Below are positions 1-6,340 of a stretch of DNA of 6,847 nt, one piece after another. Source of the DNA: an uncultured Aquimarina sp. (lineage in GTDB: Bacteria > Bacteroidota > Bacteroidia > Flavobacteriales > Flavobacteriaceae); contig CALGNG010000327.1 of NCBI GenBank assembly GCA_937958735.1, positions 1 to 6,847 on the forward strand, read 5' to 3'. Position 1 is the first letter of the stretch. Every line of letters begins with the position of its first letter. A program made the position numbers and the translations under genes. The notes below the pieces were generated by a model. That model did not search any database and was not told where the DNA came from. It was given only the letters and a program-made list of their open reading frames with translations.

Positions 1-144
1 AAACAACCAAACTAATCTAAAAGGGGTTACAGAATTATAAATATTTTGTTGCTCGACAGGTGTATATACTTTTTCTAAAAAGCCTTTGCGCTGCCAATTA
101 CTTTGAGATGCTAAATCTAGATCAATTACATCGTTACCAACCAT
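1..144 (-). CDS. 4'-phosphopantetheinyl transferase, N-terminal fragment (cut by window edge)
   Basis: The minus strand from the ATG at 142-144 stays open for 48 codons to the window edge. The peptide begins MVGNDVIDLDLA and continues with SNWQRKGFLEKVYT, EQQNIYN and PFRLVWLF. The early GNDVxDL motif followed by a (W)xRKGFLxKV(F/Y)T segment is characteristic of the AcpS/Sfp-superfamily PPTases found in Bacteroidota; the aspartate of GNDV is at the Mg/CoA-binding position in that family. Such enzymes transfer the phosphopantetheine arm of coenzyme A to a conserved serine of a carrier protein in the cytoplasm. The start lies 9 bases after the ACP stop, so ACP and PPTase are very probably one transcript and a cognate pair. 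The C-terminal half, including the expected WxxKEA(A/Y)xK motif, is outside the window, so activity cannot be judged. The assignment rests on the N-terminal motif only. Confidence 0.85.
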   Translation of the reverse strand, partial: MVGNDVIDLDLASQSNWQRKGFLEKVYTPVEQQNIYNSVTPFRLVWLF

Positions 145-153
145 AATAGGCAA

Positions 154-405
154 TTATACATTTAGTTTAGCATTAATAATATCCATTGCCGATTTTACAT
201 CTAACATTTTTTCCATAGACTGGGTATCCATTTCTATATCAAATTCGTCTTCTATATCTAAAATTACATCAACTAAATTAGCCGAATTAATTTTTAGATC
301 GTTTATAAAATCGGTCTCCGGAGTCATTATTTTAAAAGCTTCTTCGTCTTGGATATAAGGCTTTACAATTATTTTTAGTTGGCCTATTAATTCTTGCTGT
401 GTCAT
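154..405 (-). CDS. Acyl carrier protein
   Basis: This is an 83-residue acidic protein of typical ACP length and helical pattern. The canonical helix II sequence D-S-L is replaced by N-S-A (INSANLVDVILDIEDEFDI), with Ser41 as the expected phosphopantetheine attachment site. The following helix, with its ValAsp and Glu/Asp-rich face ending in EDEFDIEM, is the standard partner-recognition helix. The protein would carry acyl intermediates between the ketosynthase, dehydratase and reductase encoded to the right. It is followed after 9 bases by a PPTase, the enzyme that would activate it. It is separated from the rest of the biosynthetic genes by the metalloprotease gene and a strong terminator, so it needs its own promoter; a matching box is at 470-477. 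The ATG at 405 is preceded by an A-rich leader without Shine-Dalgarno, usual for this phylum. The divergence at DSL suggests a specialised rather than a housekeeping ACP; that is inference. Confidence 0.93.
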   Translation of the reverse strand: MTQQELIGQLKIIVKPYIQDEEAFKIMTPETDFINDLKINSANLVDVILDIEDEFDIEMDTQSMEKMLDVKSAMDIINAKLNV

Positions 406-469
406 TTATTTTTATTTTGGGTAAATGTAAGTAACCAATATTCCTTCTTTCTACTTTGCTGTATAGAAT

Positions 470-477
470 CAAAGTTA
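470..477 (-). promoter_or_regulatory. Candidate -7 promoter box for the ACP-PPTase unit
   Basis: The minus strand reads TAACTTTG, an exact match to the Bacteroidota -7 consensus TAnnTTTG. It lies 64 bases upstream of the ACP start codon and downstream of the metalloprotease terminator, where a promoter for the ACP-PPTase transcript is needed. I could not find a convincing -33 TTTG-type element at the usual spacing, so the call rests on one box plus position. Confidence 0.4.
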
Positions 478-555
478 GTTTTTTAGAAAATATTGTTGGA
501 CTAATTTCTTTATTTTTTTAACTGCACACCTCTCCTTTCTGCAATAAAAATTAAC

Positions 556-598
556 AAAAAAAGGGTTACTTCTTTACCTAAAAGTAATGAAGTAACCC
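556..598 (-). terminator. Rho-independent terminator of the metalloprotease gene
   Basis: Arms at 563-577 and 584-598 form a 15-base-pair stem with one internal mismatch, closed by a 6-base loop (578-583). The outer part is GGGTTACTTC pairing with GAAGTAACCC. On the minus strand the stem is followed at once by seven T (556-562) and then a further T-rich stretch. The hairpin begins 36 bases after the metalloprotease stop codon. Orientation and T-tract show that it ends minus-strand transcription arriving from the protease gene, insulating the ACP-PPTase unit. On the plus strand the run after the stem is not T-rich, so it is not bidirectional. Confidence 0.88.
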
Positions 599-633
599 AA
601 TAACACTAAAGTAAAAAGAATACAATTAATGTT

Positions 634-3396
634 TTAATTAACAAAAACTTTAGTTGTCGTTTCTTTTGAAGGTGTTTTTATTTTAATAAAATATAAACCC
701 GAATTTAGCTTATGATTCTCTGGTACAAAATCTAACAATTCTCTTCCTTTAGATACTATTTCTTTTTCTAAAAGAGTGCTAATTTTTAAACCGCTTGCCG
801 TATATAAATCTACTATATAGGTTCCTTTTTCTGTTGTATTAAAAGAAATGGTAGAAACATTATTTTTATTTACCGGGTTTGGATATACAAAAGTCTTCAA
901 GCTAGAAATACTCGTATCTAAACTACTTAGTACACTTGCCTCTAATTTTTTTATTCTATCTAATGTAAAATCTGTAGTTTCCTCATTTTCTAGAATTAAA
1001 GATTTAGCACCTCTAGCTCTATTTCGTATTCTTTTTGGATTAAAACTTAGACCAAATGCCGTATTTACATCGGAATAGTTATTTGCGCCACTGAGTGTAA
1101 AAGAATTTACATACGCATCGGTAACAAAAGTAGGATCAACTGTATTTTCGTCCCCAAAGATTCCATTTCTAAGTGTAATCCCAGCACGTAGATCTCTGCT
1201 ACCACCTTGGTCCATAATATTAAGAATATCGTTAGTATTATCGGTATGGAAACAACCTAAAAAATGCCCTGCTTCGTGGGAGGTTACATTTCCTATATAT
1301 TCGGACACTAGGTCTTCTATTGTAGCACCTCCTGCTAATGTAATGTTATTTAATGTATTACGTATTACTCTAATGTTATCCGAATCCGAAGAACCACTAA
1401 GAAGGTCTAAAACTACTACAGCTAAATCTTCAAAACCAAAGTTACCCACATCAATAGAGTTGGATATACCTATAGTACGTATGCCTAATTCTATTGCCGT
1501 ACCACCAACTATAATCCTACTAAAAGGAACATTAGCATTCTTCAATATATTGGGTATTCTTTTTCCTAGATTTTGGTTTCCATAATCGCTAATTATCACC
1601 ACATCCAAATTAGGATTAATATTTTTTTCTAATAATTCTGCCTTAAGGTTTCTTTGTACATTGGCAGTAATTTTTTTAGTAACTGTTATAAGGTTTTCAG
1701 GTGTATTTTCTATTCCCCAATTTTCAAGAAAATCTTCGAACGGAGATAAATTAATCTCTCTATCTAAAAATCCTGGATTTGATTCTTCTAGATCTGGAAT
1801 TGTAGAAGCTAACGCAAAATCCCTTCTTGTTAAATTCTCTTCTCCTGTAAAATCTAAATAGATATATTGTTTTAATCCTGGGTTAATTACAGGACCTGTG
1901 CTAGAAGCGCCAATATTAACTTCATACCTACCTACACTACCTAAAACAGCAAAATGGTACAGACCAGTTTCTGGTGCTATATAATTTAAAACAGCATCTC
2001 CTTCAAAAGGCAAAGGAGAATTTAAAGATCCAAAAAAAGTACCACTTATAGTAGAGAAGTCTACAACTCCTTCAGTATTTATCATTTCAAGTCTTAACTC
2101 ATCAGTGTCATCATTAAGTTCATTATCAGGACTAACTATTTGTAGCCCATTTTCATCTAGAGTATCTCCTATTTCAAAAACTTCAGAATTAACTACAGAA
2201 GCTCCAAAAACATCACCTTTATTTAATCTAACACTATATACATCTCTATCTATTTGACGACTAGATTTTATAATATCGATATTTAAAAGATATTCTCCTT
2301 CTCCTCCAGCTCCAAATTCGTCTCCAGAAACCAGTGGACTACTAACCGATGCATCACTAAACTCTGTAACATCTGCTTCTCCTGTTATTATATCGTTAAT
2401 TAATGGAAGATCCCGATCTAATTGATTGGTATCTCTAATATCTAAAACATATGTCCCAGAATTTTTTACATAAAATTGGAATTCGTAGACATCTCCAGAA
2501 AATGCAAGTACAGATGTGGGTACACCATCTTCTGTCGCTTTTAAAGAAAAATTAAAACCAGCAAGTTGCTCTAAATCATTGGTTTCAAAATTAGTCGCTA
2601 TCGTAGAGTTATCAATTGTAACAGGAACCGATGTTTCTGAAGCTTCTGACAAATCTCCTAAGAAAGGTAAATCTAACCCAAATCCTGTTTCTATATTAAA
2701 AGCCCTATGTAATGTAGCTACAGGGGCTAAAGCACTACTTAAATCTTTCGCTTTTACTTTTATGCTTAAAAGATCATTTTCTTTTAACTCTAAAGAATAA
2801 AAATCACGATCGCCAGTACCTGTACCACTACTAGTTCCATTTGGTCCATCTCCTATAATACTAGAAATTTCAATTCTTTGAACTTCATTATTACTAATAC
2901 TATTAGGTATACTAATAACAGAAGCTAATGGAGCAGCCCCATTATCTATAGTTTCTAGAATATTTAATTTAACTTTGGGAAAATCTTCTACATCGGAAAG
3001 AGTAGCTGTAGATACCCCTTTAATTAGTGCATTTCTTTTAAGCTTATTAGAGTTTCCAAAATTTAATATGGGTTCCCCCTCTTTTGGATTGTTGTTGGCT
3101 GTATCAAAAGAGCCTTCCTCTTCTCTTATCGTAAAAATACCTTTAGGAGCTTTAAGTCTTTTGGCTCTTTTTGTAATAGTTCTTACCTGAAGGTCTTCAA
3201 TCAATTCTGGGTCACAGACTAAAAAAGGATTAATTATTGTATTTTTTTTAGACGTTACTTTTTTTACACCTAAAAGAGAAGACAACTCCTTAGTTTGGTT
3301 TGCTTTTTTACTGTTAAAAGGTTTTTGCTGTGCATAAACCCCTAAAGTAAATAGCGATAGCGTTAGAGGCATTAAAAGTGTTTTTTTTCTTTTCAT
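634..3396 (-). CDS. Secreted metzincin zinc metalloprotease with T9SS C-terminal sorting domain
   Basis: This is a 920-residue secreted protein. Residues 1-22 are a Sec signal peptide (KRKK, then a hydrophobic core, cleavage probably at VYA|QQ). Residues about 25-145 are a basic, low-complexity pro-region. Two beta-rich segments, about 150-330 and 370-497, each carry a DRD(F/V)YS(L/V) motif (196-202, 383-389) and end in a TGxYxxxV-like strand, as in bacterial prepeptidase (PPC) domains. The catalytic region, about 510-790, has the full metzincin zinc motif HEAGHFLGCFH: His707, Glu708, His711, Gly714, His717. The Met-turn is NIMD with Met728. Residues about 834-920 are a type A T9SS sorting domain (YPNPV at 838-842, GLYFIKI, closing KVFVN), so the protein should cross the outer membrane and be released or surface-anchored. 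The substrate is unknown. The gene has its own leader and terminator and no evident functional link with its biosynthetic neighbours. There are only two cysteines, Cys61 and Cys715. The ATG at 3396 is chosen because it starts the signal peptide. Confidence 0.92.
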   Translation of the reverse strand: MKRKKTLLMPLTLSLFTLGVYAQQKPFNSKKANQTKELSSLLGVKKVTSKKNTIINPFLVCDPELIEDLQVRTITKRAKRLKAPKGIFTIREEEGSFDTANNNPKEGEPILNFGNSNKLKRNALIKGVSTATLSDVEDFPKVKLNILETIDNGAAPLASVISIPNSISNNEVQRIEISSIIGDGPNGTSSGTGTGDRDFYSLELKENDLLSIKVKAKDLSSALAPVATLHRAFNIETGFGLDLPFLGDLSEASETSVPVTIDNSTIATNFETNDLEQLAGFNFSLKATEDGVPTSVLAFSGDVYEFQFYVKNSGTYVLDIRDTNQLDRDLPLINDIITGEADVTEFSDASVSSPLVSGDEFGAGGEGEYLLNIDIIKSSRQIDRDVYSVRLNKGDVFGASVVNSEVFEIGDTLDENGLQIVSPDNELNDDTDELRLEMINTEGVVDFSTISGTFFGSLNSPLPFEGDAVLNYIAPETGLYHFAVLGSVGRYEVNIGASSTGPVINPGLKQYIYLDFTGEENLTRRDFALASTIPDLEESNPGFLDREINLSPFEDFLENWGIENTPENLITVTKKITANVQRNLKAELLEKNINPNLDVVIISDYGNQNLGKRIPNILKNANVPFSRIIVGGTAIELGIRTIGISNSIDVGNFGFEDLAVVVLDLLSGSSDSDNIRVIRNTLNNITLAGGATIEDLVSEYIGNVTSHEAGHFLGCFHTDNTNDILNIMDQGGSRDLRAGITLRNGIFGDENTVDPTFVTDAYVNSFTLSGANNYSDVNTAFGLSFNPKRIRNRARGAKSLILENEETTDFTLDRIKKLEASVLSSLDTSISSLKTFVYPNPVNKNNVSTISFNTTEKGTYIVDLYTASGLKISTLLEKEIVSKGRELLDFVPENHKLNSGLYFIKIKTPSKETTTKVFVN

Positions 3397-3428
3397 TATT
3401 TTTTTTAATTAAAATTATCGTATCTATC

Positions 3429-3436
3429 CAAATACA
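3429..3436 (-). promoter_or_regulatory. Possible -7 promoter box for the metalloprotease
   Basis: The minus strand reads TGTATTTG, matching TAnnTTTG in all but the second position. It is placed to give a leader of roughly 25 bases before the ATG at 3396. No good -33 element was found at the usual spacing, so this is tentative. Confidence 0.25.
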
Positions 3437-3470
3437 ATAATTAAACGCTCTAATGCCTAAAGACCCCACC

Positions 3471-3488
3471 TCTTATTTTTAAATAAGA
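3471..3488. repeat. Inverted repeat (near-palindrome) upstream of the metalloprotease
   Basis: TCTTATTT and AAATAAGA are perfect 8-base inverted arms around a central TT. The element lies about 35 bases upstream of the candidate -7 box, where an activator or repressor dimer could bind. No T-tract follows on the minus strand, which argues against a terminator. In such AT-rich sequence an 18-base near-palindrome may arise by chance. Confidence 0.35.
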
Positions 3489-3638
3489 CCTATTCTAAAA
3501 TAATAAATTTAACATTTTTTATTTTTTATTTGTTATTACACAACTAATTAAGAAAAAGATTAACTATAATTCAAAATCTAATAAATTTTATGATTTTATG
3601 ATTTTACTTTTATAAAAAACAGCTCTATTTCTTAAAAT

Positions 3639-4934
3639 CTAAGAGTTCTTTAAGCTACTTGAATCCCTATACTTTTTAAAAATTACACAAGCATTTACAT
3701 CTCCAAAACCAAAACTAGCTTTAGCAACTATATTAGTTGGTTGTTTTATCATTTTTCTAGGAATTTTATAGGGAGCAATTAGTGCTTCTATTTCGGGATG
3801 TATGGTTTCGCAGTTTATGGAAGGAAAAATAAAGCCTTCGTGTAATCCTAATACTGCAGCTACACTTTCTATAGCTCCTGCTGCTCCAATACAATGCCCT
3901 ATCATAGCTTTTAATGAATGTACGTAGGGAAAATTATCCCCTTTTCTATTTAAGGCTTTTGACCAGTTTTCTATTTCTAAGCCATCTTTTACTGTGGCTG
4001 TAAGGTGCCCGTTTATTACATCTATATCTTTTGCCTCTATGTTGGCATCCTTTACGGCATCGGTAATACAACGTTGTACGGCTATGGCATTGGGAGCAGT
4101 TAAGGTACCTCCATTTCTTTGTCCTCCAGAGTTAATATTACCTCCTAATACTTCTGCATAAATAGTGGCTTTACGCTCTAAAGCGCTTTCTAGGGTTTCT
4201 AATACAAGTGCTCCTGCTCCACTTCCGGGTACAAATCCTGCGGCTTCGGCACTCATGGGTTTACAGCCTTTTTCTGGTGTTTCGTTATGTTTGTAAGACA
4301 TAACACGTAGGGCGTCAAAACCTCCCCAAATGTAGGGACCACTACTGCTACAGCTTCCTACTAACATCCGTTTGGCTTTGCCTGCTTTAATGCGTTCGTA
4401 ACCTAATAATATAGCTTCTGTACCTGTAGTACAGGCCGATGAGTTGGTCGTAACTTGGTTACCTAGTCCTAACATGCCTCCAAGATAAGCGCTTATGCCA
4501 CTGGACATGGTTTGTACTACAGCTCCACTTCCTAAACGCCTTACTTTATGGTCGTCTATTTTATATATAGATTCTCTAAACACTTCTACGCCAGAGGTAC
4601 CTGTCCCAAACACCGTACCACTGTCAAAATCTACATCGCTGTCTTTATTTACCTTAAAACCTGCGTCTTTCCAAGCATCTATTCCTGCTATACATCCGTA
4701 CAGAATACTAGAACTGTTAAATCTACGCAGTTGTAATGGGGTAAAGTATTGGGCTTTTAGGTCTTCTGTAATGGGCGGAATCCCTCCTATACAACAGGAA
4801 AATTGTAGATCTTTTAATTGTTGTAGAAATTTGATACCTGAAGTTCCTTTTTTTATAGCTTCGCTAAAATCTTCGATTCCAACTCCGTTAGGAGCTACCA
4901 CTCCCATACCTGTAATAACTACTCTATTTTTCAT
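3639..4934 (-). CDS. Beta-ketoacyl-ACP synthase (FabF/KAS II-like condensing enzyme)
   Basis: This is a 431-residue thiolase-fold condensing enzyme of typical KAS II length. It would catalyse decarboxylative Claisen condensation of malonyl-ACP with an acyl chain in the cytoplasm. The N-terminus (VVITGMGVVAPNG) is the classical KAS start. Catalytic residues are all present, numbered from the ATG: Cys168 (NSSACTTG), His310 (INGHLTAT), Lys342 (HSLKAMIGH) and His347 (GHCIGAAGA), with the C-terminal FGFGDVNA loop. Having the cysteine, it is an active condensing subunit rather than a chain-length factor. GHLTAT in place of the usual AHGTST, and GFGDVN in place of GFGGTN, mark it as divergent from housekeeping FabF. 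The frame also allows a TTG start at 4940, but the ATG at 4934 places the conserved MKNRVVITGMG start correctly and is preferred. It overlaps the dehydratase gene by 11 bases, implying translational coupling. It is the last gene before the protease interruption. Confidence 0.93.
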   Translation of the reverse strand: MKNRVVITGMGVVAPNGVGIEDFSEAIKKGTSGIKFLQQLKDLQFSCCIGGIPPITEDLKAQYFTPLQLRRFNSSSILYGCIAGIDAWKDAGFKVNKDSDVDFDSGTVFGTGTSGVEVFRESIYKIDDHKVRRLGSGAVVQTMSSGISAYLGGMLGLGNQVTTNSSACTTGTEAILLGYERIKAGKAKRMLVGSCSSSGPYIWGGFDALRVMSYKHNETPEKGCKPMSAEAAGFVPGSGAGALVLETLESALERKATIYAEVLGGNINSGGQRNGGTLTAPNAIAVQRCITDAVKDANIEAKDIDVINGHLTATVKDGLEIENWSKALNRKGDNFPYVHSLKAMIGHCIGAAGAIESVAAVLGLHEGFIFPSINCETIHPEIEALIAPYKIPRKMIKQPTNIVAKASFGFGDVNACVIFKKYRDSSSLKNS

Positions 4935-5367
4935 GGGCAAACATTCCTGAAATGGTTCCTCTACAGACTAACTCACCAGCTTTGTTAAATAATTGAACTT
5001 TACATTTTAGTTTCTGAAACCTAAAATAGATTTTTTCTGACACTACTTTAACTTTCTCTCCTGGTAAAACAGGTAAAAAAAAATCGATAGTACTGGAAGT
5101 TAAAGCAATTTGTGGGCTTTTATTTAACAAAACCACTTCTTGCATTAAAAAAACACCCAAACAAACCACACCTATTTGTGCCATAATTTCGGTAAGAATT
5201 ACCCCTGGTGTTATAGGGTTATTTTTAAAGTGCCCTTTATAAAAATAGGCTTCTTCTTCTAACGTATAATTACCTTCTATACCCTTTTCCGATATGGTAG
5301 TAAGTTCTTCTACAAATAGAAAGGGTTTTTGGTATGGCAACAGGTCTATTATTTGTTGGCTAGTCAT
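4924..5367 (-). CDS. 3-hydroxyacyl-ACP dehydratase, FabZ-like hotdog protein
   Basis: This 147-residue single hotdog domain is of typical FabZ length. The active-site helix region GHFKNNPITPGVILTEIMAQ matches the FabZ pattern GHFPxxPxxPGVLxxExxAQ. It places catalytic His46 and Glu60 14 residues apart, the same spacing as His54 and Glu68 in E. coli FabZ. It should dehydrate 3-hydroxyacyl-ACP to trans-2-enoyl-ACP in the cytoplasm. The N-terminal segment (IIDLLPYQKPFLFVEEL) is the usual FabZ lead-in, where the family has LPHRyPFLlVD. Its 3' end overlaps the ketosynthase start by 11 bases, so the two are co-translated and probably act in the same elongation cycle. It could equally act in a specialised pathway as a dehydratase/isomerase; the sequence does not decide. 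The ATG at 5367 follows a run of A with no Shine-Dalgarno sequence. Confidence 0.92.
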   Translation of the reverse strand: MTSQQIIDLLPYQKPFLFVEELTTISEKGIEGNYTLEEEAYFYKGHFKNNPITPGVILTEIMAQIGVVCLGVFLMQEVVLLNKSPQIALTSSTIDFFLPVLPGEKVKVVSEKIYFRFQKLKCKVQLFNKAGELVCRGTISGMFAHEK

Positions 5368-5545
5368 TTTTTTAAAATTAATTCTTGATTCAATTAATAT
5401 TTATTACTATACTTTAATTATCCTAACCTATTTACAACTTCTAGAAGTTAATACGAACCTTTATCTATACCTAGGTCTCTTTATCCCTTTCTAAAAAAGA
5501 TACTGTTTTTTATTTATCTCTATAAGGTTAACATTACACCTAATT
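5368..5545. other. Intergenic gap between reductase and dehydratase
   Basis: This 178-base gap splits the right-hand gene set into PKS-reductase and dehydratase-ketosynthase pairs. I see no ORF and no exact TAnnTTTG box on the minus strand. The notable element is a perfect 14-base palindrome at 5436-5449. A poor hairpin (AGATA/TATCT with a 12-base loop, then six T on the minus strand, about 5489-5516) is too weak to call a terminator. Whether the two pairs share one transcript is undecided from sequence. Confidence 0.5.
5436..5449. promoter_or_regulatory. Perfect 14-bp palindrome, candidate operator
   Basis: AACTTCTAGAAGTT is a perfect inverted repeat with no spacer. It lies 69 bases upstream of the dehydratase start in the only sizeable gap of the right-hand gene set. 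A dimeric regulator site controlling dehydratase-ketosynthase expression would fit this position. No regulator gene is visible in the window and no second copy was seen in the other gaps, so the role is inferred from symmetry and location only. Confidence 0.35.
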
Positions 5546-6340
5546 TTAACAAATATGCTCTCCACCGTCTACCGGCAGGATGCTTCCATTAATCCATTTT
5601 GCCTCGTCTTTACATAATAGATATGCGACGTTGGCTACATCTTGTGGCGTTGTTAATCGTTTAAAGGGGTTCCGTATTTTAGTATGTTTTTTTATTTGAT
5701 CGCTTCCTGGGATTAATCGTAACGATGCCGTATCGGTTACACCTGCTTGGATGCAATTGGCTTTTATCCCGTAAGGGGCAAATTCTAAGGCGATATTTCT
5801 GGTAATGGCTTCTAAAGCTGCTTTGGCTGCCGATACGGCTCCGTAACTATGCCATGCTTTTTGATTGCCTTCGCTAGTAAAGCTTAATACTCGTGCATCG
5901 GCATTAAATAATTCTGCTTTAAAAATGGCCGAAGTCCAAGTAAACAAACTTATACCCATGGCATTTATGCTGCCCAAAAAATCGTCGTTTTGCAAAGTGG
6001 ATCCTTCCGAGAGCATGGGTTTTAAATTGCCTTTGGCAATACTATGTACTAATACTTTTATACTTCCATCGTCTCCTAATACCTTTTTTAAATTTTCTAT
6101 AATTTCTTGTTGTTTTTCTTTTTTTAACGCGTCTTGGTTATAGCTTAAAAAGGTTACATTTTTTGCTTTGATCTGGTTAAAATGGGATTCTATTTCTTTA
6201 AGTTTACTTTTGCTATCACGATGGATTATACAAATATTCATGCCGTGTTGGGCTAACTTTTTTGCTGTAGCCAAACCCAATCCACTGGAACCTCCTAAAA
6301 TAAGTGCCCACTGGTTTTTATATTCAAACTCTCTTACCAT
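5546..6340 (-). CDS. Short-chain dehydrogenase/reductase, probable enoyl-ACP reductase (FabI/FabL type)
   Basis: This is a 264-residue Rossmann-fold reductase. The cofactor motif is GGSSGLG (residues 16-22). HRD at 40-42, after the second strand, puts a basic residue (Arg41) where NADP(H) would be favoured. LVHSIAKG (97-104) resembles the LVHSIA(F/G) segment of FabI-type enoyl reductases. The catalytic pair is Tyr166 and Lys173, a Y-x6-K spacing as in FabI and FabL rather than the Y-x3-K of ketoreductases such as FabG. The next segment (AKAALEAITRNIALEFAPYG) and the C-terminal PVDGG resemble FabL. It would reduce trans-2-enoyl-ACP to acyl-ACP in the cytoplasm, completing the cycle begun by the ketosynthase and dehydratase. 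Its ATG lies inside the end of the type III PKS gene (7-base overlap, ATGGTAA), so translation is coupled. A role as a reductase on the polyketide product is the main alternative. Confidence 0.88.
   Translation of the reverse strand: MVREFEYKNQWALILGGSSGLGLATAKKLAQHGMNICIIHRDSKSKLKEIESHFNQIKAKNVTFLSYNQDALKKEKQQEIIENLKKVLGDDGSIKVLVHSIAKGNLKPMLSEGSTLQNDDFLGSINAMGISLFTWTSAIFKAELFNADARVLSFTSEGNQKAWHSYGAVSAAKAALEAITRNIALEFAPYGIKANCIQAGVTDTASLRLIPGSDQIKKHTKIRNPFKRLTTPQDVANVAYLLCKDEAKWINGSILPVDGGEHIC

Larger units (their letters stand above)
3397..3638. other. Intergenic region between ketosynthase and metalloprotease
   Basis: This 242-base, very AT-rich gap shows no coding potential. It holds a possible minus-strand -7 box at 3429-3436 (TGTATTTG, one mismatch to TAnnTTTG) about 33 bases before the protease start, a near-palindrome at 3471-3488, and a short tandem repeat around 3588-3606. 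A weak 4-bp CTCT/AGAG stem (3623-3645) followed by six T on the minus strand is the only terminator-like structure after the ketosynthase, and it is too weak to call. Confidence 0.5.

Noticed and set aside
2516..2800. Plus-strand open frames opposite the metalloprotease (also near 848, 1343, 1661 and 2975)
   Set aside because: All lie antisense to a protein with signal peptide, catalytic motif and sorting domain in one unbroken frame; their translations show no family features.
3614..3645. Possible intrinsic terminator just after the ketosynthase (CTCT/AGAG stem and six T on the minus strand)
   Set aside because: The stem is only four base pairs with a long AT loop, too weak to support a terminator call in such AT-rich DNA.
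4935..4940. Alternative TTG start for the ketosynthase, adding two residues
   Set aside because: The ATG at 4932-4934 directly begins the conserved KAS N-terminus (MKNRVVITGMG), and TTG starts are rare in this phylum; the ATG start was used.
4495..4950. 151-codon plus-strand open frame opposite the ketosynthase start
   Set aside because: It is antisense to a strongly conserved gene, has no recognisable motif and no leader features; it is a shadow of the real frame.
5489..5516. Possible terminator after the reductase (AGATA/TATCT then T-run on the minus strand)
   Set aside because: The stem is five weak base pairs with a 12-base loop; not distinguishable from chance.
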